Positions 1 through 5,049 of a DNA stretch of 5,117 nucleotides are shown here, in pieces. Each line of letters starts with the position of its first letter. Within the stretch, counting starts at the first letter, position 1. The notes below the pieces were generated by a model, which was given only the letters and a program-made list of their open reading frames with translations, did no database searches and was not told the origin of the DNA. Source of the DNA: Muribaculaceae bacterium (GTDB taxonomy: Bacteria; Bacteroidota; Bacteroidia; Bacteroidales; Muribaculaceae); contig JAKSMA010000181.1 of assembly GCA_024400895.1 (NCBI GenBank), positions 1 through 5,117 of the forward strand, given 5' to 3'. Position numbers and translations under genes: made by a program.

Positions 1-1
1 A

Positions 2-520
2 TTTAAACGTGGGGTATCAGGATTATATGAAAACATTATCCCGAACTCGCGTTATGAGGTTCTGTACAAGGAAATAATGGCTGTTAAGAAGTCTCTCTAT
101 ATTGCGACCGCAGATTTTAAGGGTGTTCGTTTATATGAGAAATCAATGACTGAGATTTTGAACGGTCTTGCAAAGCGAGGAAAGGATGTTACGGTCATAT
201 TCATGAAAATGAATAATCAAGCGCAACGTGACCAAGATGAAGAGAATGAGATTGCTTACACACACGTTAACTGTTTAAGAAACCACATGAAACTGTTTTT
301 GTTTGACAAAAAGAAGGTTTACATTGGTTCTGCAAACTTAACCTCTGCTGCTATTGGCAATCGAACTGGCAGCAAAAAAATGCCAAATTTTGAAGCTGGT
401 ATTTTGACCGATGATCCCGAGATTGTAAAGCAAGCATTAAACCATTTTGATACAGTTTTATCAGAAGACATCTGTAAAGGGTGTAAAATACGCGACTGCA
501 ATTATACTCATCTCCAATGA
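2..520 (+). CDS. Phospholipase D-like (single HKD motif) protein, 5'-truncated by the window edge
   Basis: The frame is open from base 2 through the ATG at 77 to the TGA at 518-520, so the gene starts outside the window. The 25 codons before that ATG read naturally (for example YEVLYKEI running into MAVKKSLYIATADF), so the ATG is probably internal. Counting from it, the HKD signature H-x-K-x4-D-x6-G-S-x-N is complete: H70, K72, D77, G84, S85, N87. In this family the His acts as nucleophile and the Lys and Asp support it. Single-HKD proteins usually work as dimers and many are nucleases or phosphodiesterases. The visible length of about 172 residues suits a stand-alone HKD protein. The C-terminus carries C133, C136, C141 and H145 (CX2CX4CX3H), a possible metal site. 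No signal peptide can be judged. The gene is AT-rich (22 G+C in bases 61-120). The fold is confident; the substrate is unknown, with nuclease as an inference. Confidence 0.85.
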   Translation, partial: FKRGVSGLYENIIPNSRYEVLYKEIMAVKKSLYIATADFKGVRLYEKSMTEILNGLAKRGKDVTVIFMKMNNQAQRDQDEENEIAYTHVNCLRNHMKLFLFDKKKVYIGSANLTSAAIGNRTGSKKMPNFEAGILTDDPEIVKQALNHFDTVLSEDICKGCKIRDCNYTHLQ

Positions 521-539
521 TACGGGATTGCTTTGGAGG

Positions 540-707
540 TGGGATTATTGAGGTGGTTCATGGGGGTATATACCACCGTACTTATAGGCTGGCGGTTGCA
601 TTTGTTGTGGCTGGCAGTTTTTCTTTTTGGCCTATTGGAAACTGATTGTATTCTGGTTCATTGCCGGTGAAGTTTATATGATGAACATTTATATCTCAAT
701 AATCCCA
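540..707. repeat. Long-range 13-bp perfect inverted repeat enclosing nested smaller ones
   Basis: Bases 540-552 (TGGGATTATTGAG) are the exact reverse complement of 695-707. Shorter complementary pairs lie inside in nested order: 556-561 with 681-686 (GTTCAT/ATGAAC), 574-578 with 665-669 (CACCG/CGGTG), and 584-589 with 630-635 (ATAGGC/GCCTAT). A local hairpin GGTGGT/ACCACC (552-557/572-577) and the 10-bp palindrome GGTATATACC (565-574) could compete with this fold. No ORF here looks real. It could be a structured RNA, a long 3' UTR structure or the remnant of a small mobile element. The inverted repeat is seen directly; an RNA role is inference. Confidence 0.5.
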
Positions 708-721
708 TTGCCTCAGGCAAT
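707..721. repeat. Small hairpin
   Basis: ATTGCC, loop TCA, GGCAAT forms a perfect 6-bp stem. It begins where the 13-bp inverted repeat ends and sits 2 nt before the large hairpin at 723-760, so the gap between the two convergent genes is packed with consecutive stems. Confidence 0.4.
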
Positions 722-722
722 C

Positions 723-760
723 TTCAGTCAAGGGTTCCTCTCCCGGAATCCTTGACTGAA
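723..760. terminator. Strong hairpin at the 3' end of the zinc-finger gene, without a clear U-tract
   Basis: TTCAGTCAAGG (723-733) is exactly complementary to 750-760, and GTTCC (734-738) continues pairing with GGAAT (745-749) with one G-T wobble. This gives a 16-bp stem around a 6-nt loop. It begins 3 nt past the stop codon of the minus-strand gene, as expected for a transcript-ending or 3'-protecting hairpin. On neither strand does a proper T-run follow (AGTTTAATAAT on plus), so intrinsic termination is plausible but not certain. It may serve both convergent genes. Confidence 0.55.
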
Positions 761-763
761 AGT

Positions 764-1009
764 TTAATAATCCTCATCGTCTTCTATATATCCACTTCCA
801 CAACAAATAGGGCAAGTCTGATTTTCAACACCTGTTCCATTGCAATCTCCACAATAGTATTCAACGCCATCTATTTCTACCAATCCAGTCCCTTCACAAT
901 ATTCACAGGCAACTTCAATACCATCGTTTTCATCAAAACCTGTTCCTTCACAACAGCGGCAGTCATCCTTGATGAAGCCCACACCGCCACAACAATCACA
1001 GTATCGCAT
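764..1009 (-). CDS. Small five-repeat CxxCxGxG (DnaJ-type) zinc-finger protein
   Basis: This 81-residue protein is almost entirely five CxxCxGxG repeats at residues 4-11, 17-24, 35-42, 53-60 and 66-73, joined by short acidic linkers, with an acidic tail (EDDEDY). Each motif supplies two cysteines; in DnaJ/Hsp40 four such motifs pair into two zinc centres that help bind unfolded clients. Here there is no J domain or substrate-binding domain, and the fifth motif leaves one half-site unpaired unless the protein dimerises. The ATG at 1009 is supported by GGAGA at 1013-1017, a clearer Shine-Dalgarno than its neighbours have. No signal peptide or membrane segment is seen, so it should be cytosolic. 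It is transcribed divergently from the dehydrogenase and convergently with the PLD gene. The repeat content makes the reading frame confident. The function is unknown: a zinc- or redox-dependent accessory chaperone is one guess, a protein-binding scaffold another. Confidence 0.85.
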   Translation of the reverse strand: MRYCDCCGGVGFIKDDCRCCEGTGFDENDGIEVACEYCEGTGLVEIDGVEYYCGDCNGTGVENQTCPICCGSGYIEDDEDY

Positions 1010-1012
1010 AAT

Positions 1013-1017
1013 TCTCC
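1013..1017 (-). promoter_or_regulatory. Ribosome binding site of the zinc-finger gene
   Basis: On the minus strand GGAGA lies 3 nt before the ATG at 1009. The spacing is short, but the match stands out in a genome where the other genes in the window show no Shine-Dalgarno, and it fixes the start codon. Confidence 0.5.
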
Positions 1018-1139
1018 ATTTTTGATTTTTTGCTATTTATACTGCAATTGTTGTGCCAGAATAAACTTGAGGTGATATCTTACAAAGTACATCCTGACAT
1101 TCATGGCATATCTAACCCCATATTAATGGCTTCCATAAA

Positions 1140-1174
1140 TGCACCATCAGTAGAACCGTCCCTCCGATGGTGCA
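1140..1174. promoter_or_regulatory. 9-bp inverted repeat abutting the dehydrogenase promoter (possible operator)
   Basis: TGCACCATC (1140-1148) and GATGGTGCA (1166-1174) are perfect reverse complements around a 17-nt spacer. The right arm ends one base before the predicted -33 element at 1176. No T-run follows, so it is not a typical terminator. Its place between divergent genes and against a promoter suits a dimeric regulator's operator. The repeat is seen; regulation is inference. Confidence 0.4.
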
Positions 1175-1175
1175 C

Positions 1176-1206
1176 TTGCGTAGGTGGCACAAAATCACTA
1201 TCTTTG
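1176..1206 (+). promoter_or_regulatory. Bacteroidota-type promoter of the dehydrogenase gene
   Basis: The -33 element TTG (1176-1178) is followed after 20 nt by TATCTTTG (1199-1206), a full match to TAnnTTTG. Transcription would start near 1212-1214, giving a leader of about 27-30 nt before the ATG at 1241. The leader has no Shine-Dalgarno but is A-rich just before the start, as is common in this phylum. Confidence 0.65.
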
Positions 1207-1240
1207 CTTCAACTCTCTAACAACACATTAAAATACGGAT

Positions 1241-2206
1241 ATGAACGAAAACATAAACATCGTGGTGCTGGACGGATTTGCCGGCAACCCGGGTGACTTG
1301 AGTTGGGCTCCGCTCGAAGCGTTGGGACAATGCACTATCTACGACCGCACAACTCCGGAGCAAGTGCTTGAGCGCGCTGCCGACGCACAAATCATCCTGA
1401 CCAATAAGGTGGTGATGGACCGCGCGACTATTGAAGCACTCCCCTCTCTGAAATACATTGGCGTGATTGCCACTGGATTCAACATTATCGACCTTGACGC
1501 AGCACGCGAACATGGCGTGGTGGTGACCAATGTACCGGCCTACAGCACTCGCTCGGTGGCACAAATCGTGTTTGCCCACTTGCTCGACATCACCAACAGT
1601 GTGCTGCACTACACCCAGGAGGCACACGCTGGCGCATGGAGCAAAAGCAAGGATTTCACCTATCTCAATACGCCCGTGATGGAGCTTGACGGCAAAACGA
1701 TGGGCATTGTGGGACTCGGCAGCATCGGTAGCGCTGTGGCACAGATTGCACTGGCGATGGGCATGAAGGTGATGGCGTTTACATCCAAGCCCCAAGAATC
1801 GCTCCCTGCCGGCATCGTGAAAGCGGATATGGACACGCTGTTCGGCGCAAGCGATGTGGTGTCGCTCCACTGCCCTCTCACAGCCGACACAAAAGGGCTC
1901 GTCGATGCCAAGCGTTTGGCACAAATGAAGCATGGTGCCATCCTCATCAACACTGCTCGTGGCCCGCTTGTGGACGAAGCAGCCCTTGCCGAAGCACTGG
2001 CAAGCGGTCATCTGATGGGTGCCGGACTTGACGTGCTCACCCAAGAGCCGCCCGCAGCCACCAATCCCCTGCTCTCACAGCCCAACTGCCACATCACTCC
2101 ACACATCGGCTGGGCAAGCGGCGAGGCGCGCGTGCGCCTGATGGACATCCTCGTGGCCAACGTGAAAGCCTTCATCGAAGGCGCCCCACAAAATGTGGTA
2201 AACTAA
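1241..2206 (+). CDS. D-2-hydroxyacid dehydrogenase, glycerate dehydrogenase/hydroxypyruvate reductase type
   Basis: This complete 321-residue cytosolic oxidoreductase is of normal length for the family and interconverts a 2-keto acid and a D-2-hydroxy acid, most likely hydroxypyruvate and D-glycerate. The N-terminal catalytic domain has the substrate-loop signature ATGFNIID (77-84) and NVPAYST (97-103). The nucleotide-binding domain has GLGSIG (158-163). The catalytic triad is complete: R240 in NTARGPLVDE, E269 in the DVLTQEP segment and H288 in TPHIGWAS; the trailing W291 is typical of glycerate dehydrogenases. At the end of the second Rossmann strand, where NAD enzymes carry Asp, it has T181-S182-K183, resembling NADP-using enzymes. 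It has its own promoter and no co-directional neighbour within 90 bp. It is GC-rich (37 G+C in bases 1681-1740). The family is certain. The exact substrate is less so: other 2-keto acids are possible. Confidence 0.95.
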   Translation: MNENINIVVLDGFAGNPGDLSWAPLEALGQCTIYDRTTPEQVLERAADAQIILTNKVVMDRATIEALPSLKYIGVIATGFNIIDLDAAREHGVVVTNVPAYSTRSVAQIVFAHLLDITNSVLHYTQEAHAGAWSKSKDFTYLNTPVMELDGKTMGIVGLGSIGSAVAQIALAMGMKVMAFTSKPQESLPAGIVKADMDTLFGASDVVSLHCPLTADTKGLVDAKRLAQMKHGAILINTARGPLVDEAALAEALASGHLMGAGLDVLTQEPPAATNPLLSQPNCHITPHIGWASGEARVRLMDILVANVKAFIEGAPQNVVN

Positions 2207-2247
2207 AAACATCCGCACCTATGTATTTCAAAGTTTTTTGCAGAATA

Positions 2248-2279
2248 TTTGTAAAACAATTACAGAAGACTTACTTTTG
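2248..2279 (+). promoter_or_regulatory. Strong Bacteroidota-type promoter of the small-ORF/kinase locus
   Basis: TTTG (2248-2251), exactly 20 nt, then TACTTTTG (2272-2279) matches both consensus elements without a mismatch. Transcription should begin near 2285-2287, leaving a very short leader of roughly 10-20 nt before the two candidate ATGs at 2297 and 2304. No operator-like repeat is visible next to it. Confidence 0.7.
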
Positions 2280-2296
2280 CAACAAATACAATAATC

Positions 2297-3109
2297 ATGA
2301 AATATGAACAAGGATCTCAATTCAATAATGATGGCAGACAGCAATTTACCAGTCAGCCTATGGATAGCCAGTCAGCCCGTAGGGAGCAAGCAAATAGCGA
2401 CAGAGGCTGTATATCTGTGTTTGAGCCGAAACGCATCAATCAACAGGATGGAACTTGGAAGCGCTATTCGCGAACTGAAGAGGCAACAGAAAACCAGCGA
2501 ATAATATCTATAGCAAAGGAAAGCCACCTATATATCGACTTCCAGGACATCGCAAACTATGGTTCGCTCTATTCACAAAAAACTGGCGAAAGCTATGTTT
2601 ATGCCAACGAAAAATTAGGCTTGGTTTTCAAAGTCAGAAATCCGTTCGCAAAACGCGTACTTAAAGACCTTCACCCCTGTGATATAATCTACGAGCACAT
2701 AGTGCACAACATCCTATTCCCAAGCACTCGATACAATTTTGTGGGAATCACCTCGGAGATTGACGAAGTGCGGATTATCTTGAGCCAAAATTTCTGTATG
2801 GCGCAAGAAATTCCGTCTGACGATGAAATAGCAGACTATCTCGCAACATTAGGGCTACTACCAGAAGGCAAATACTACTTTGGCAATGAATATGTGGCAA
2901 TCACAGACGTGAGCGCCATGAGCGACAACGTATTAAAAGATGCCGACGGGAAGCTTTATTTTATCGATCCCATCATCAAAATGAAAAAACCAGCACCACT
3001 TGTAATTGATTGGCTATTGAGCGACAACTGCACCATGTGGCAATGCACACCAATCGAGAAGCATGAAAGCCTCACAAAAAAGATTGCCAATTGGATACGG
3101 CGAAAATAA
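2297..3109 (+). CDS. Protein-kinase-like domain protein, resembling polyvalent-protein Ser/Thr kinases; true start uncertain
   Basis: From about residue 69 the frame (270 codons from 2297) reads as a compact kinase-like domain. It has GESYVY (97-102) as a loop-like strand, VFKV with candidate ATP-binding K112, E133, the segment IIYEHIVHNILFP (130-142), then ITDVSAMSDNVL (202-213) with candidate D204 and N211, and LYFIDP (220-225) where D224 would replace the DFG aspartate. This order and the 'HN-LFP ... FVGI ... FIDPIIK' phrasing resemble the kinase domain of phage and conjugative-element polyvalent proteins, though here it stands alone. The first 68 residues look like an out-of-frame shadow: rich in Q, S, R and N, poor in hydrophobics. 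They overlap a better-looking ORF in another frame (2304-2504). The only earlier in-frame ATG/GTG/TTG starts are 2297, 2360 and 2417. The real product may arise by frameshift from the small ORF. It is AT-rich (22 G+C in bases 2581-2640), and a terminator follows. The fold is probable; activity is unproven. Confidence 0.7.
   Translation: MKYEQGSQFNNDGRQQFTSQPMDSQSARREQANSDRGCISVFEPKRINQQDGTWKRYSRTEEATENQRIISIAKESHLYIDFQDIANYGSLYSQKTGESYVYANEKLGLVFKVRNPFAKRVLKDLHPCDIIYEHIVHNILFPSTRYNFVGITSEIDEVRIILSQNFCMAQEIPSDDEIADYLATLGLLPEGKYYFGNEYVAITDVSAMSDNVLKDADGKLYFIDPIIKMKKPAPLVIDWLLSDNCTMWQCTPIEKHESLTKKIANWIRRK
2304..2504 (+). CDS. 66-residue helical ORF overlapping the 5' end of the kinase frame
   Basis: This ORF starts at an ATG 7 nt downstream of the kinase-frame ATG and ends at TAA 2502-2504, exactly where kinase-like sequence begins in the other frame. 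It looks more protein-like than the overlapped frame: hydrophobic and charged residues alternate as in amphipathic helices, notably ATEAVYLCLSR (33-43) and MELGSAIRELKRQQ (49-62). By hand count 46 of 66 codons start with a purine, against 40 of 68 in the overlapping kinase-frame stretch. It could be a separate small protein, such as a partner or inhibitor of the kinase, or the authentic N-terminal region of the kinase protein separated by one missing base: one extra base before the TAA would fuse KTSE directly to ISIAKES. I do not recognise the family. Confidence 0.5.
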   Translation: MNKDLNSIMMADSNLPVSLWIASQPVGSKQIATEAVYLCLSRNASINRMELGSAIRELKRQQKTSE

Positions 3110-3151
3110 TCCTGGTCGCCACTTTGGGGGTGGAAGATGTGGGATAATATA

Positions 3152-3202
3152 GGAGCAATGCTCCTGCGAGAGGATTCTTGCAGGAGCATTGCTTTATTTT
3201 TT
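3152..3202 (+). terminator. Rho-independent terminator of the kinase locus, between convergent genes
   Basis: AGCAATGCTCCTGC (3154-3167) is perfectly complementary to 3180-3193. The stem continues inward through GAGA/TCTT (3168-3171/3176-3179) with one wobble to a GGAT tetraloop, 18 bp in all, with two G-T pairs possible outside. TTTATTTTTT (3193-3202) follows on the plus strand. The symporter stop codon is 26 nt away on the other strand, so the stem may also end that transcript, although the T-run is poor in that direction. Confidence 0.85.
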
Positions 3203-3218
3203 GTAGTGGATGACGGGG

Positions 3219-4583
3219 TTATTTGGCTTGCTGGGCGAAGTAAATCTTCATCTGCTCTTTCACCTTTGGAGCCAAGGCGATGAGGGTGAACATGGTGCAT
3301 ACTGCCATGCCTGCAAACGCCAGGTCCATGATGCCTACCAGGAGGTTGAGCTTGATTACTGCTGCCACCACAATCATTACGAGGTAGTAGTAGTTGTAGT
3401 ATTTTGCATTTTTCGCTCCGAAGAGGTAGTTGGTACACTTCAGTCCGTAGTAGCTGTAGCTGAACATGGTGCTGAAAGCGAAGAAGAACACGATGGCCAT
3501 GAGCAAATATTGACCCACGTTAGGAATCATCATGTTGAATGCGCCGAGGGCGTTTTTCAAGCCGGCGTCGTCGGCCAAAGCAAGACCCGACTGGCTCGCC
3601 ATGATGATGGGGATTGAGGTGAGCGTGCACACGATGCCCGAGTCGATGAGCGGGCCGAGCATGGCGATAAGGCCTTCACGCACTGGTTGGTTGTTCTTCG
3701 ACGCGCCGTGCATCATCGATGCCGTACCCACACCAGCCTCGTTGACGAAAGCCGCACGTTTAGCGCCGGTGAGTGCCACATAGACGAATGCGCCGAAACC
3801 AGCCTGGAAGTTGAATGCACCTTCAAAAATTGATGCAAACACAGCAGGAACGAGGTCGTAGTGAAGCACTACCACTGTGAGCACCATCAGGAAATAGAGC
3901 ACAACCATCACTGGCACGATGCGGGAAGCGGCTTTTGCAATGCGGCCGATGCCGCCAAGAATCACGAAACCAACAATCACCGCCATTGCCACGCCGATGC
4001 CGAACTTGATGCCGAACGACGACTCAATGCCCGAAACGGTGATGATGGATTCGGTGAGCTGGTTGGCCTGCATGAAGCAGAGTGTGCCCACCATACCGAA
4101 AATAGTGAATGCAATGGCAAGGAACTTAAACTTCTTGCCCAAGCCTTCGGTAATCATATACATGGTGCCGCCTTGTGTTTCGCCTGCGGTGTCTTTTCCG
4201 CGATACATGATGGCAAGCGTGCCTTCAAAGAATTTTGTGGTCATACCCACAAGGGCACTTACCCACATCCAGAACACTACGCCGGGACCACCAATGGCTA
4301 CCGCAATGGCCACACCTGCAATGTTGCCCATACCCACTGTGGCGGCAATAGCACTCATCAATGCCTGGAACGAGCTGATTTGTCCTTCCTGTTTACCGCC
4401 GTCGCTGGCCTGTTTTTTTCGCAATTCGCGAAGTGCCCAAGGGAAACGACGAAGAGAAACAGCCCCTGAATAGACGAAGAGGAAAAGTCCACCGCCAATC
4501 AGAAGCAGGAATTCAGGCACACCGCATACGAAGTCGCTCGTGTCGATGATGGCCTGACTGATAGTGCTAAATAAATCGTTCAT
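3219..4583 (-). CDS. Sodium:alanine/glycine symporter, AGCS family
   Basis: This complete 454-residue integral inner-membrane protein imports alanine or glycine together with Na+ (or H+). Family landmarks are present: residues 82-100 include ATVGMGNIAGVA and IGGPG, followed by FWMWVSALVGMTTKFFE (104-120), the unwound-helix and binding region of AGCS carriers. The second landmark is GAKRAAFVNEAGVGTAS (273-289) followed by PLIDSGIVCTLTS (311-323). About ten or eleven hydrophobic segments are visible, with the first near 24-42 and the last near 410-435, consistent with the family fold. There is a short basic cytoplasmic loop at 45-57. Length is normal and no frame is broken. It stands alone, convergent with the kinase locus. 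No Shine-Dalgarno precedes the ATG at 4583, and the only good -7 box is about 220 bp upstream. It is moderately GC-rich (33 G+C in bases 3961-4020). Family assignment is confident; alanine versus glycine preference cannot be read. Confidence 0.95.
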   Translation of the reverse strand: MNDLFSTISQAIIDTSDFVCGVPEFLLLIGGGLFLFVYSGAVSLRRFPWALRELRKKQASDGGKQEGQISSFQALMSAIAATVGMGNIAGVAIAVAIGGPGVVFWMWVSALVGMTTKFFEGTLAIMYRGKDTAGETQGGTMYMITEGLGKKFKFLAIAFTIFGMVGTLCFMQANQLTESIITVSGIESSFGIKFGIGVAMAVIVGFVILGGIGRIAKAASRIVPVMVVLYFLMVLTVVVLHYDLVPAVFASIFEGAFNFQAGFGAFVYVALTGAKRAAFVNEAGVGTASMMHGASKNNQPVREGLIAMLGPLIDSGIVCTLTSIPIIMASQSGLALADDAGLKNALGAFNMMIPNVGQYLLMAIVFFFAFSTMFSYSYYGLKCTNYLFGAKNAKYYNYYYLVMIVVAAVIKLNLLVGIMDLAFAGMAVCTMFTLIALAPKVKEQMKIYFAQQAK

Positions 4584-4699
4584 AAATTATCTTAGTCTAA
4601 TTATACAATAATATATATACTGAATTTGTGATTATTCGCTTGTCTTGTCAAGGGAGGGGCATCCACTTTTTTCTCAAACCAGCGATAACCCCTTGAAGA

Positions 4700-4791
4700 G
4701 GCTGTGCATAATACGAAGATGAGTCGTTTTTTGCACGGACGCTCGAGCCGAGCGTCCCTACAGGACCTTGATTGCCAATTATTACACAGCC
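4700..4791. repeat. 92-bp imperfect palindrome (MITE-like or intergenic repeat)
   Basis: The ends are near-matching inverted repeats: GGCTGTGCATAAT at 4700-4712 against the complement of ATTATTACACAGCC at 4778-4791. Near the centre GGACGCTCG (4737-4745), AGC, CGAGCGTCC (4749-4757) is a perfect 9-bp hairpin containing CTCGAG. Terminal repeats starting GGCTGTG resemble insertion-sequence ends, but no target-site duplication is evident in the flanks. The element lies between the symporter and its probable -7 box, so it would be part of the mRNA leader if that promoter is used. Identity as a dispersed genomic repeat is inference. Confidence 0.55.
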
Positions 4792-4804
4792 CTATTTTGG
4801 GGTG

Positions 4805-4812
4805 CAAAGTTA
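4805..4812 (-). promoter_or_regulatory. Candidate -7 box for the symporter
   Basis: On the minus strand TAACTTTG matches TAnnTTTG fully and is followed by CACCCC. No TTTG or TTG lies at the expected 19-21 nt upstream, so it is only half a promoter. A start near 4797 would give a leader of about 215 nt that includes the 92-bp palindrome. Nearer the gene only a one-mismatch box (TATTATTG, 4606-4613, minus strand) is visible. Confidence 0.35.
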
Positions 4813-4892
4813 ATACTTTTTTCACAATAATAGAGCATTTGCCCACATAATTCTTTGATTCATCATCTTTTTGTACAATCCTTGATTTTGGT

Positions 4893-4998
4893 GTTATCGC
4901 GGACTTTCAGCCCGCATTGGAGGGGGGACTTGTCGCCCATCCCCGGCCTACGACCGGGGTTATCGTTCGCTCGCGCTCCCGTGTCGGGCCTTCAGCCC
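4893..4998. repeat. Cluster of four short GC-rich hairpins (REP-like array)
   Basis: Four palindromes follow one another: 4899-4915 (GCGGAC/GCCCGC arms, one mismatch), 4923-4938 (GGGGGAC/GTCGCCC, one mismatch), 4941-4959 (CCCCGG/CCGGGG, 7-nt loop) and 4986-4998 (GGGC/GCCC). Two words recur: GTTATCG at 4893 and 4959, and TTCAGCCC at 4906 and 4991. The cluster is much more GC-rich than the AT-rich DNA on its left. No convincing ORF crosses it. Such modular hairpin clusters are usually dispersed, non-coding intergenic repeats. Confidence 0.5.
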
Positions 4999-5049
4999 TT
5001 TCTTTGGATTCTGCGAGATTTCGAGTTTTTGAGATTTCTGGTCTGCGAG

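Noticed and set aside
752..1075. 107-codon plus-strand ORF opposite the zinc-finger gene
   Set aside because: It is the antisense shadow of the CxxCxGxG repeats, has a Ser/Thr/Ile-rich composition and no recognisable motif, and begins inside the hairpin at 723-760.
1030..1296. 88-codon plus-strand ORF across the intergenic region
   Set aside because: It runs through the inverted repeat and promoter and into the dehydrogenase in another frame, with no motif.
1217..2044. 275-codon minus-strand ORF opposite the dehydrogenase
   Set aside because: It is rich in His, Cys and Arg with no domain, as expected for an antisense shadow of a GC-rich gene. The plus-strand protein has all its catalytic motifs.
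3861..4473. Plus-strand ORFs of 202 and 184 codons opposite the symporter
   Set aside because: Their His/Asn-rich and Met/Pro-rich compositions are typical antisense shadows; the minus strand carries a full AGCS transporter.
4646..4651. TTGACA on the minus strand upstream of the symporter, like a sigma-70 -35 box
   Set aside because: No -10 hexamer lies at 16-18 nt, and the window otherwise uses the Bacteroidota promoter pattern.
4601..4846. 81-codon minus-strand ORF
   Set aside because: It spans the 92-bp palindrome and the -7 box, has unnatural Cys/Arg-rich composition and no motif. A repeat translated by chance explains it.
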